A program made the position numbers and the translations under genes. 64,000 bases of DNA from Mucilaginibacter sp. (lineage in GTDB: Bacteria > Bacteroidota > Bacteroidia > Sphingobacteriales > Sphingobacteriaceae). Shown in pieces: positions 42,327 through 50,057 of the stretch. Where the stretch lies: assembly GCA_028287895.1 (NCBI GenBank), contig JAQBOV010000029.1:119685-183684 (forward strand), written 5' to 3'. The notes under the pieces were generated by a model, which worked only from the letters and a program-made list of their open reading frames with translations, searched no databases and was not told the DNA's origin. How positions within the stretch are numbered: the first letter of the stretch is position 1; every line of letters starts with the position of its first letter.

Positions 42327-44546
42327 TTACTTCGACACTCTTACCAACACTACCCCATGCGGTGGTACTTTCGTTACAAATTCCCCTGCTGCGGTGATGA
42401 GGTATTTTTGCTGCCATACATCACGCACTTTGGTATATCCGCCCAAACCGGCATCCGCTTTATTCAGTTTAATGAGCTGATACTTATCCGAAGTATTGAA
42501 TATCCCTACCGCCTTGCTGCCATCTTCCAATTCCTTTGTCCAAACCTGGTAATCGTCCTTCTTAGCAGTCTGCCTCGCTTCCCTGCCCAAAGCATCCTGG
42601 TCGATTGCCAGCACTTCATCGTTGGTCAGCAGGCTTAGCGTGAAGGGATCCAGGTGGCCCATATCACAGCCGATCAATAACGGCGATGACAGTAAACTCC
42701 ACAAACTGATGTGGGTATATTGTTCGTCGGGTGTCAGCCGGGTATTGTGCTGACTATCGCCCCAGCCGACTTTGCCAACCACCAGCATGTCAGGATCATT
42801 GAAATGACCTGGTTTTGCACCTTCTGCTGTTTTGTCCTGACTGAAGCCTATAGTCGACATGCTTTTCCAGGTATCTTCAATATCCCCCGTAGTGCGCCAG
42901 CTATTGCCGCCAACCTGGCCGCCCCAATTCCAAACATCCCCCATCCCATACTGGCAAAAGCTGAACAGGATATCCCTGTGAACTTTATCCAATGAGGCAC
43001 GCATCAGCTGGTAGGGCTTTTTCATGTCGTCCAGTGTTGGCCTTGAGGAGGTCACCTCCGAGTAAGAGCACCAATCGTATTTCAGGTAATCTATACCCCA
43101 GTCACCATAGGTCTTGGCGTCCTGGCCCTCGTGCTGCCAGCTTCCCAAGTAACCGCCGCAAGTTTTTGGACCGGGAGATGAGTAAATCCCCATCCTTAAG
43201 CCCAGGCTGTGCACATAATCTGTCAGACCCTTCATATCCGGGAATTTTGCGTTTGTCAGAATCTCGCCATTTGCATTGCGATTTGCCGCCTCCCAGCCGT
43301 CGTCAATGTTAATGTACATCCAGCCATGTGCGCTTAACTTATCTGCCATGGCATTGGCCGATGTGCGTACTTTTTGATCATTCACCGTTAAACCCCAGGC
43401 GTTCCAGCTGTTCCAGCCCAAAGCAGGTGTCAGACCAATCAGCTCGCCGATTTTAATGGTAAATTTTTTGGTACTGCTGCCCAGTTTATTGCTCACCGTG
43501 AATGCTACGGCGTAGTCACCTTTAGTATCCGCCACCCCGGAAATAATGCCCGTTGCAGCATCCAAAGTTAACCCCGATGGCAGGCCATCAGCCTTATACA
43601 CTAGCGGCTTTTGCCCTGTGGCAGGTATTCTGTACAGGAACGGATTACCCGGACGTTCCCCAAAAACATCCGGCCCATTAATCCGCGGTTTTGCCTTTAC
43701 GTAAGGCGTCAAAATATAGGGTGTACCCTCAGTTTTGCTGATCTGCTTACCCGAATGTTCATCGGTAAAAGTGTAAGTGATCCGGTATGATTTCTTGTCG
43801 AGCCTGGCTATGGTAAACGTATAAGTAAAAGGGCGGTGCGCCGTAAAGTTCGCCGGGTTTGTTTTCTGGTAAACGATGGTATCCGTTTCAGGGTCTGTCA
43901 CTTTAAAACTCAGCCTGCCCGCATAATTGTAGTTCCCGCCGGTGGCTTTCAGTTTGATGGCTTTGCCCAGGCTTTTTTCGCCGTAATAAAAATCACCATC
44001 GGTGCTGATCGTCACATTGTCCATCACGTCCGTCATTTTGATGTCGAACTTATCGCCATAAACGCCGCCATTGCCTCCGGTATCGAATAGGCGTACAGCG
44101 ATCACATTTTCTTCGTCCCAATGCAATGCCGGATCATTCACGGATACCGAAAAAGAGCCCGGCCCGTACAGACCTGACTTGATATCTCCTGTTTTCCAAT
44201 TTTTGTATACCAGTTTGCCGTTTAGATACACTTCGCCGCCATCATCCAAATAGCCGAGGTCGAAATGAAGGCTGTCTTTCAAAAATGCTTTTTCTTTCAG
44301 TGATGACGGGATAAGCTGATGCACCCGGTACCAGCCAAAACCGTCTGTTTGGGGGTATCCCTGCTGTTCCCAGGTTTTGCTGACGTCGGCCGTTTTCCAA
44401 CCGCTATCATTATACGGTGGCAATGCCCATGCGCTTGAGTCGCCTATGCGGAATTTCCAGCCATGTGCCAGGTTAATTTCCTGTGCCGACACCGTTAAAA
44501 AGGGCGCAGCCAGGCAGATGATCAGCATGTAGATTTTTGTTCTCAT
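42327..44546 (-). CDS. Secreted GH27 alpha-galactosidase with sugar-binding and Ig domains
   Basis: A 739-residue exported glycosidase. Signal peptide 1-21; N-terminal GH2-like beta-sandwich with DDGGEVYLNGKLVY (about 22-175); a second beta domain; a putative-Ig domain near 290-368 (GLPSGLTLDAATGIISG); then the GH27 catalytic barrel from about 372 (TPALGWNSWNAWG). The nucleophile is Asp491 in YLKYDWC, and the acid/base is Asp555 in RTTGDIEDTW. GH27 removes terminal alpha-D-galactose or, in some members, beta-L-arabinopyranose. It lies 30 bp downstream of a GH127 gene, so both are co-transcribed. Alpha-galactosyl-serine of extensin is a suitable substrate, by inference. Confidence 0.92.
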   Translation of the reverse strand: MRTKIYMLIICLAAPFLTVSAQEINLAHGWKFRIGDSSAWALPPYNDSGWKTADVSKTWEQQGYPQTDGFGWYRVHQLIPSSLKEKAFLKDSLHFDLGYLDDGGEVYLNGKLVYKNWKTGDIKSGLYGPGSFSVSVNDPALHWDEENVIAVRLFDTGGNGGVYGDKFDIKMTDVMDNVTISTDGDFYYGEKSLGKAIKLKATGGNYNYAGRLSFKVTDPETDTIVYQKTNPANFTAHRPFTYTFTIARLDKKSYRITYTFTDEHSGKQISKTEGTPYILTPYVKAKPRINGPDVFGERPGNPFLYRIPATGQKPLVYKADGLPSGLTLDAATGIISGVADTKGDYAVAFTVSNKLGSSTKKFTIKIGELIGLTPALGWNSWNAWGLTVNDQKVRTSANAMADKLSAHGWMYINIDDGWEAANRNANGEILTNAKFPDMKGLTDYVHSLGLRMGIYSSPGPKTCGGYLGSWQHEGQDAKTYGDWGIDYLKYDWCSYSEVTSSRPTLDDMKKPYQLMRASLDKVHRDILFSFCQYGMGDVWNWGGQVGGNSWRTTGDIEDTWKSMSTIGFSQDKTAEGAKPGHFNDPDMLVVGKVGWGDSQHNTRLTPDEQYTHISLWSLLSSPLLIGCDMGHLDPFTLSLLTNDEVLAIDQDALGREARQTAKKDDYQVWTKELEDGSKAVGIFNTSDKYQLIKLNKADAGLGGYTKVRDVWQQKYLITAAGEFVTKVPPHGVVLVRVSK

Positions 44547-44576
44547 TTTGGTTTATGTTGGTTTATATTGCTTCGC

Positions 44577-46586
44577 CTATTTCGTCAAAAGATCAATATA
44601 CTTAATCTGCTCGGGAAACCAAACCATCATTTCACCCTTGCCACGATTAGCCCACGCATAGTACGGTATAGCGGTTAAAGTGGCATTTTGTGTGCGCACA
44701 TTTTGCCCGTTTGTATCTACATTGATGCTTTTTACATCAGCTTTTAATACGGTAACACCATTTAACAGGTCCGGTTTATATTCAGGCTTAAATACCGCAT
44801 CTTTTGGTACGATGAGGTTGCTCGCCAGTCCGTTATTGTCCTTCCATTCGGCGCAATACATTATCGGGCCCCGCTGCAGGGCAACCTTGCCGCTATCATC
44901 GGATATATGGGCATTAGCGATCACCCGGCGCACATTCATCGGCAGGATAACTTCCACTTTATCGTTCTTTTTCCATTTCCGGCTCAATACGGCATAACCT
45001 TTCTCTGCATGATACTTAGCCGGCATGCCGTTCACTTTTATTTCTATCGCCTGCGCCGAGGTTCCTTCGTAGCGGTACAGGTCTGATGGCATAGCCTGGT
45101 TCTGCGCCCAGCCGGGGATGCGGATCTTTAAATCCATATTCATTTTTCCAGCCGGGTTAATGATCAAAGCCAAAGCGCCGTCCCAGGGATAATTATTTTG
45201 CTGAGTAATCTTTATTGCTTTATTATTCACCGTAAGATTGCCTGTGCCGCTGATAAACAAGTTCACATACAAGGCATTGCCTTTCTGGGCATAGACGTAA
45301 CCGGGGATTGAGGGGACCAATCTGACCACATTGGTCGGGCAGCAGGAACAAGTGAACCATCCCGAACGTTCCGCCTCCATATCCGCCTGGGTAAAGCTGT
45401 TCTTTATCTGCATGGCATTGGTATAGAAGAAGGATTTTCCGTCCAGGCCCAGCCCCGATAGCAAACCATTATACAGCGTCTTTTCCATCATATCGACGTA
45501 CTTGCTCTCGCCGTGCAATAAAAACATGCGCTGGTTCCAGAACACGCTGCCTATGGCAGCACAGGTTTCGTTATAAGCAGTGGCATTGGGTAACTCGTAA
45601 TTTTCGCCGAAACGTTCGCCGTCGCCAACAGCGCCAATGCTGCCCTGCACATACATTTTTTTGCTCACCATGTTATTCCAGATGCGGTCAATAGCGGTTA
45701 AATATGCGGTGTCGCCCGTCAGCGCGGCTACATCAGCCATACCGGCATACAGATACATGGCCCTGACGGCATGACCTTCGGCTTCATCCTGTTGGATAAC
45801 TGGTTTATCATCCTGGAAATACTTGCCGTTTTCCCATTCGTTTTTGCTTTTGGCATCATATTTTTTGATACCCCGCTGGTCTATAAAAAACCTGGCCAGA
45901 TTAAGGTAATCTGTCTTCCCGCTAATGCGGTACAACCTGACCAAACCCATCTCTACAATTTCGTGACCGGGTGCCACATGCAGCTTACCTGGACCGAAAG
46001 TGCCTGCAAGCAGGTCGGCATTTTTCAGGGCGATATTGAGCAGGTTGCGTTTGCCGGTAGCCATATAATGGGCAGCGGCAGCCTCGTATAAGTGTCCGCA
46101 GTTATACAGTTCATGACTCATTTTTTGCTCATTCACCCATCTTTGGGGACCTGCCCAAGACTGCGGATGTACCGGGTCGATGCTGCGTGCGGTGTACAGG
46201 TACCCGTCCGGTTCCTGCGCCTTGCCAACGATGATGATTAAAGAATCCAGATAAGCCGACAATTCAGGGTCGGGATGTTCTGCAAGTGAATACGATGCCC
46301 CCTCGATGGTTTTATATATATCAGTATCATCAAAAGGATATACGGTGCAGAATTTGCCTTTATGCTCGGCAGCCATCTCGAAATTTTTTACCCGTCCGGT
46401 ACTCTGGCAGCGGGCAAATGACGCCGGTATGGTAACGCTACGGTTTGTTTCGATGCGCGATGTCCAGAAATGGTCGCTTAGTTTTACGCTGGTAAAAGGC
46501 ACCGGCTGTATAGGATAATCCTTGTTCTGCGCAAACGCCGAAAGACTGCAGCAGGCTACGATAAGGGCGCTTATTTTCTTCATCAT
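44577..46586 (-). CDS. Secreted GH127 beta-L-arabinofuranosidase (HypBA1-like)
   Basis: First gene of the hydroxyproline cluster, 669 residues from the ATG at 46586 (a second ATG follows at 46583). Signal peptide ends at SAFAQ. It is a GH127 protein: the Cys/Glu zinc site and nucleophile are present as Glu340-Thr-Cys342 in YNETCA and Cys415-Cys416 in CSCCPTN, corresponding to the Glu/Cys/Cys/Cys set of Bifidobacterium HypBA1 with similar spacing. HypBA1 releases L-arabinose from beta-L-arabinofuranosides linked to hydroxyproline. The adjacent hydroxyproline-catabolism genes make this the likely natural substrate. A candidate promoter sits 16 nt upstream. Confidence 0.92.
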   Translation of the reverse strand: MMKKISALIVACCSLSAFAQNKDYPIQPVPFTSVKLSDHFWTSRIETNRSVTIPASFARCQSTGRVKNFEMAAEHKGKFCTVYPFDDTDIYKTIEGASYSLAEHPDPELSAYLDSLIIIVGKAQEPDGYLYTARSIDPVHPQSWAGPQRWVNEQKMSHELYNCGHLYEAAAAHYMATGKRNLLNIALKNADLLAGTFGPGKLHVAPGHEIVEMGLVRLYRISGKTDYLNLARFFIDQRGIKKYDAKSKNEWENGKYFQDDKPVIQQDEAEGHAVRAMYLYAGMADVAALTGDTAYLTAIDRIWNNMVSKKMYVQGSIGAVGDGERFGENYELPNATAYNETCAAIGSVFWNQRMFLLHGESKYVDMMEKTLYNGLLSGLGLDGKSFFYTNAMQIKNSFTQADMEAERSGWFTCSCCPTNVVRLVPSIPGYVYAQKGNALYVNLFISGTGNLTVNNKAIKITQQNNYPWDGALALIINPAGKMNMDLKIRIPGWAQNQAMPSDLYRYEGTSAQAIEIKVNGMPAKYHAEKGYAVLSRKWKKNDKVEVILPMNVRRVIANAHISDDSGKVALQRGPIMYCAEWKDNNGLASNLIVPKDAVFKPEYKPDLLNGVTVLKADVKSINVDTNGQNVRTQNATLTAIPYYAWANRGKGEMMVWFPEQIKYIDLLTK

Positions 46587-46601
46587 GGAAAAACCTTTAT
46601 C

Positions 46602-46672
46602 CAAAGATACTGGCAATATCTACCAAAACCAGTAAGGTATTTACCCGATTTTAACCGGATTTTAACCCGAGA
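46602..46672 (-). promoter_or_regulatory. Candidate promoter and operator of the GH127 operon
   Basis: On the minus strand TATCTTTG (plus-strand 46602-46609) matches the TAnnTTTG -7 box, placing transcription start about 10 nt before the GH127 ATG. A clear -33 box at the standard distance is not visible. Just upstream, plus-strand 46644-46668 repeats CGATTTTAACC and GGATTTTAACC in tandem, a half-site pair that an activator could bind. Confidence 0.5.
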
Positions 46673-46958
46673 TGGTAACCTTAGCCGATTAAGGTGGCAA
46701 AATAGGGAGACAGGGGGACAAAGCAGTTGCATACTGTGCAGGGCAGATTCACGCCGTATACCCTTGCCTGTGTGCCCATCGGCGCATCGCCGTGACCGGA
46801 CCTTTAGCGTTTGACAAAAGATTAACCGGATTTAACTTTATTTAAGACCATATTTACGGGAATCCTTAAATCCTGTGCCGGAGGCAAAATTTAACATTCC
46901 GTTAATTTTCATTTGGTAAGAAAAATCTTACATTTATTACGAGAAAAAAACCTGAAAA
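46617..46958. other. Divergent gap between GH127 and a small secreted protein gene
   Basis: Apart from the GH127 promoter region, this gap contains a second TTAACCGGATTTAAC-like site at about 46826, a GC-rich block (46740-46805) without an obvious gene, and an AT-rich leader before 46959. I see no small coding sequence to defend. Confidence 0.4.
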
Positions 46959-47321
46959 ATGAAAAGAAAATTATTCAATCTTATTGCATTAGCTTGCTGC
47001 TTTATTTTTGTAATGGCGGTAACTGCCGATCTGAGCGGTAAATGGGCCGGCATTATAAAGACACCTGATGGTAACGACCTGCCTGTTGCTTATAATTTTA
47101 AGCTCGATGGCGAAAAACTGACCGGCACCTGTGAAGGGTCTTTCGGGCAGATGACTATTGACAGCGGAAAAGTAACCGGCGATGCTTTTAAGTTCCAGGT
47201 TACCGTGGACGGTAATGCTTATGCGCATACCGGCAGGTTTTACGCTGATTCATGCGGACTGGATATTGATTTCGGAGGCCGGAAAATACATACTACGCTT
47301 AAACGCGTTGCCAGCAAATAA
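46959..47321 (+). CDS. Small secreted protein, paralogue A
   Basis: A 120-residue exported protein. Signal peptide about 1-24. The mature part is a small beta barrel that begins ADLSGKWAGIIKTPDGNDLPVAYNFK and continues in alternate short strands with EKLTGT and GKVTGDAFKF (in parts), like small lipocalin-type Bacteroidota proteins sometimes labelled as glycoside-hydrolase-associated. It is a tandem paralogue of 47463-47831. Ligand unknown. Transcription ends at the 47350 hairpin, so the two copies are separate units. Confidence 0.7.
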   Translation: MKRKLFNLIALACCFIFVMAVTADLSGKWAGIIKTPDGNDLPVAYNFKLDGEKLTGTCEGSFGQMTIDSGKVTGDAFKFQVTVDGNAYAHTGRFYADSCGLDIDFGGRKIHTTLKRVASK

Positions 47322-47349
47322 TTTATCCTAAAGTTTAGTTCATAGCAAC

Positions 47350-47374
47350 AACCCTGTCTTTGGCGGGGTTTTTT
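47350..47374 (+). terminator. Terminator after small secreted protein A
   Basis: AACCCTGT (47350-47357) pairs with GCGGGGTT (47363-47370) with two wobble pairs and loop CTTTG, followed by a T run. Confidence 0.7.
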
Positions 47375-47462
47375 ATTCCACCTGTAAAGGTCCCCTGGTT
47401 AAATAATTTTCAGCGGTAACATTCAGGCATATTACTAATCTTCATATAAATCCTAAAAGACC

Positions 47463-47831
47463 ATGAAAAGAAAATTTTTTATCACCACCGCACTGCTTTG
47501 CTGCTTTGCCGCTGCATTTGCATTTTTTGCCGATCTGAACGGCAAATGGACCGGCGTTTTAACGGCACCGGACGGAAATGATTATCCGCTTAACTACACG
47601 TTTAAAACAGACCATGATCAGCTGACAGGTACAGGGCAATCACCCCAGGGAGCAGTTGAGCTGACCGAGGGAACCGTAAAGGGAGACAGCCTTTCATTTG
47701 CCATTGATGTTGGCGGGGTGAAAATATTCAATGCAGGGAAATATTACAGCGCCGGTGATTCCATCAGCTTAACGGTTGATTACCAGGGAATCAAGATGCA
47801 CAGTACGCTTAAACGCGCTGCTGATCAATAA
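47463..47831 (+). CDS. Small secreted protein, paralogue B
   Basis: A 122-residue paralogue of the preceding gene. It shares the signal MKRK plus hydrophobic core, the ADLNGKWTGVLTAPDGNDYPLNYTFK start and the closing GIKMHSTLKRAADQ, against IHTTLKRVASK in copy A. The two have diverged in the middle (copy B has GQSPQGAVELTEG where A has CEGSFGQMTIDSG), so this is an older duplication. Function unknown. It faces the PQQ-propeller gene convergently across an imperfect GC-rich hairpin (about 47849-47876). Confidence 0.7.
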   Translation: MKRKFFITTALLCCFAAAFAFFADLNGKWTGVLTAPDGNDYPLNYTFKTDHDQLTGTGQSPQGAVELTEGTVKGDSLSFAIDVGGVKIFNAGKYYSAGDSISLTVDYQGIKMHSTLKRAADQ

Positions 47832-47887
47832 AAAAATAAAGATCCACTGAACCCGGCCCGGCAAGGTGCAGGGCTCAGCTTTTCGTA

Positions 47888-49219
47888 TCACTTCAGATTT
47901 AAGGCGTATAAATAACCGTCAGCGCTTCCAAAATAAATTACGCCATTATTGATGGCAGGCGAAGAAACTATGGAACCAAGTGTATAAAGTTTATTCATCG
48001 CTTCTACGCTGGTCGCATAAAGCGATACATCTTTACCTTTAGCCAGGTAATTAAAATCAACATCCCCTGCAGGGTTCAGCACTTCGGCAGCATTTTGGCT
48101 GCGGCCGGCTGTGCTGAATTTACCCATAAGTTTACCCCTACCAAGGTCAACGGCGCATAAATTGCCGGAAAAATCACCAAAATAAGCGGTTTTGCCGGCA
48201 ATGGCCGGAGATGAATAAACATACCCGTTAGTTTTATAGCGTACTTTTTCCCTGCCTGTTTCAGCATCAAATCCAAGAAATAAATAAGTATCCGATGTGC
48301 CCAAATAAACCATGCCGTCTTTTACAGCCGCCGTAGTAAGTACCCACGAATTATCAGCGGCATACTTCCATGCCGTTTTACCTGTAGCGGCATCAAGGGC
48401 ATAAAAATATCCGTCGCGCGAGCCAAAATAAACCCTGCCATCGGCGCAGGCCGCCGATGCCTGAATACCTTCCAATACATGATAAACCGGTTGATTCCCG
48501 GTTTCAAATTTCCATTGCAGTTTACCTGTTTTGGCATCAATTGCGTAAAAGAACCTGTCCCAGCTTCCAAAATAGATCCTGCCCCGGTATAAAGCCGGAC
48601 TGGTATGTACCAGGCCGCCGGTTTTAAACGCCCATTTCTTCTTACCGGTAAGGGCATTTAATGCGTATAAATTGCCATCACTGCTGCCAAAGTATATCGT
48701 CAGGTCTTTATCATTGAGATTAAGCACCGGCGATGACAGGAAGAAATCATACAGATCATCCATGTACATTTCGTCCGGCTTCATGGTCCACAGACCTTTC
48801 GAGCCCACTTTCTTTTCGCCGCCGGTTTTAAATTTCCACTTCAACTCGCCCGTTACTGCATCCAGCGCATAGTAAAACCCGTCATAACTGCCAAAATAAA
48901 CCACATTTTTATACACAGCGGGTGATGAATGCACGGCCCCCCCTGTTTTAAATTTCCATAGAAGCTCACCCGTTGTTTTATTAACAGCATACAGGTTGCC
49001 GTCTTCGCTACCGACATAAACGGCATGACGGCAAACTGCCGCAGAAGAAAATATTTTGCCCCGGGTTCTGAATTTCCATTTTACATCACCCAAAGAAGTA
49101 TAATTGGTTGCCCGGTATACGCCCTGGTGAGCCGCTGATGCCATGAACATGGCACCTTCAGGTTGGGCCCCAGCAAAATTTGCCCATAACAAAGTCAAAA
49201 CAAGAAGATACTTAGACAT
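47888..49219 (-). CDS. Secreted PQQ-like beta-propeller protein
   Basis: A 443-residue exported propeller. Signal peptide ends near GAQ (19). At least seven PQQ-type blades repeat the pattern VYFGSxDGxxYALDAxTGxxxWKFKTGG, for example at about 71-92, 110-133, 185-206, 225-244 and 270-289. The Trp-docking WKF/WKY signatures are intact, so the fold is sound; lack of dehydrogenase catalytic residues argues against an enzyme and for a scaffold or binding protein, as BamB-like proteins are. It has no evident partner gene next to it. Confidence 0.85.
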   Translation of the reverse strand: MSKYLLVLTLLWANFAGAQPEGAMFMASAAHQGVYRATNYTSLGDVKWKFRTRGKIFSSAAVCRHAVYVGSEDGNLYAVNKTTGELLWKFKTGGAVHSSPAVYKNVVYFGSYDGFYYALDAVTGELKWKFKTGGEKKVGSKGLWTMKPDEMYMDDLYDFFLSSPVLNLNDKDLTIYFGSSDGNLYALNALTGKKKWAFKTGGLVHTSPALYRGRIYFGSWDRFFYAIDAKTGKLQWKFETGNQPVYHVLEGIQASAACADGRVYFGSRDGYFYALDAATGKTAWKYAADNSWVLTTAAVKDGMVYLGTSDTYLFLGFDAETGREKVRYKTNGYVYSSPAIAGKTAYFGDFSGNLCAVDLGRGKLMGKFSTAGRSQNAAEVLNPAGDVDFNYLAKGKDVSLYATSVEAMNKLYTLGSIVSSPAINNGVIYFGSADGYLYALNLK

Positions 49220-49445
49220 AAATTTAATGGTAACAGGCAGGTTATTATAAATTGAGAAGGCTTAAAAGTACTAAAGAAAAAGTAATATGCAACTAAAATA
49301 AACGATGCAACGCCCCGCGGGGGCGATAGGGTCTGAACATCAAAACAGTTTTCAATTATTATTCGCGGTAAAAGCAACCGCAGATCATTTTTTGCCCGTA
49401 ACAGTTGTAAAATAAACAAATGCGCGTAACTTTGCTTTGCTACTT

Positions 49446-49817
49446 ATGAAGTACAGACTGACTGCCATATTGCTCATCATTTCAATTATCTGCAGCAGCT
49501 TTTCACGCTTTTTTATTTATGCCGGCTTTGAGATGAACCAGAGCTATATCGCCTCCAAGCTTTGCGAAAACCGCAACAAACCCTGGCTGCACTGTAACGG
49601 TAAGTGTTACCTGATGAAAAAGGTCAGGCAGGCCGAAGAAAAACAAAACGCTTCGGAACGCGAAACCCAAAAGAACCTGGTACAGGAAGCTTATTGCCAC
49701 GCCGATAACCAGGTGAAATTTTATACCCATTTGATCAGGGTGATCGCCATTGCCCTTAACCGCATTGAACTGCCCGAACGTTACAGCGCTATCTTCCGCC
49801 CTCCGCAGCTAGGATAA
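49446..49817 (+). CDS. Small membrane-anchored Cys-rich protein beside TonB receptor
   Basis: A 123-residue protein from the ATG at 49446 (MKYRLTAILLIIS). It has one N-terminal membrane segment and then a periplasmic stretch with ASKLCENRNKPWLHCNGKCYL (about residues 37-57), three Cys with spacing suited to metal or disulfide binding, and a basic coiled tail (KKVRQAEEKQNASERE). This Bacteroidota family usually sits before a TonB receptor and is thought to be linked with metal ions; I cannot name it. Here the receptor starts 240 bp downstream, with a repeat element between. Confidence 0.65.
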   Translation: MKYRLTAILLIISIICSSFSRFFIYAGFEMNQSYIASKLCENRNKPWLHCNGKCYLMKKVRQAEEKQNASERETQKNLVQEAYCHADNQVKFYTHLIRVIAIALNRIELPERYSAIFRPPQLG

Positions 49818-49843
49818 TCCGCTATTAATTCTCTTTAAACAAA

Positions 49844-49955
49844 TTGTCATTTCGATTTCGCCAAAAATGCGAGAAATCTTGTATAACAGGCATAGTTCGC
49901 TTGCTTGTTTTCAAAATCGCTCACTTGGCCTGCCTGCCGCAGGCAGGAATGACAA
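49844..49955. repeat. REP/MITE-like element with 8-bp terminal inverted repeat
   Basis: TTGTCATT (49844-49851) mirrors AATGACAA (49948-49955). Inside are GAGAAATCTTG and a 9-bp-arm palindrome CCTGCCTGC/GCAGGCAGG (49929-49947). This is the common Bacteroidota 'GTCATTTCG...GAAATCTT' type of dispersed repeat. It lies in the leader of the TonB receptor gene. Confidence 0.75.
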
Positions 49956-50057
49956 TCACGCATTGATTTGTCCAAAGAGAAAGTATTACCTATAAATCCA
50001 TCTGCTAACAAAATTCAAACCTGTTTTACAGGGCTTTTGAACACCCTAACTTATAAC

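Noticed and set aside
37098-46586. Reading the GH127/GH27 cluster as a classical polysaccharide utilisation locus
   Set aside because: No SusC/SusD pair, sigma/anti-sigma pair or hybrid two-component system is present; hydroxyproline catabolism genes explain the content better.
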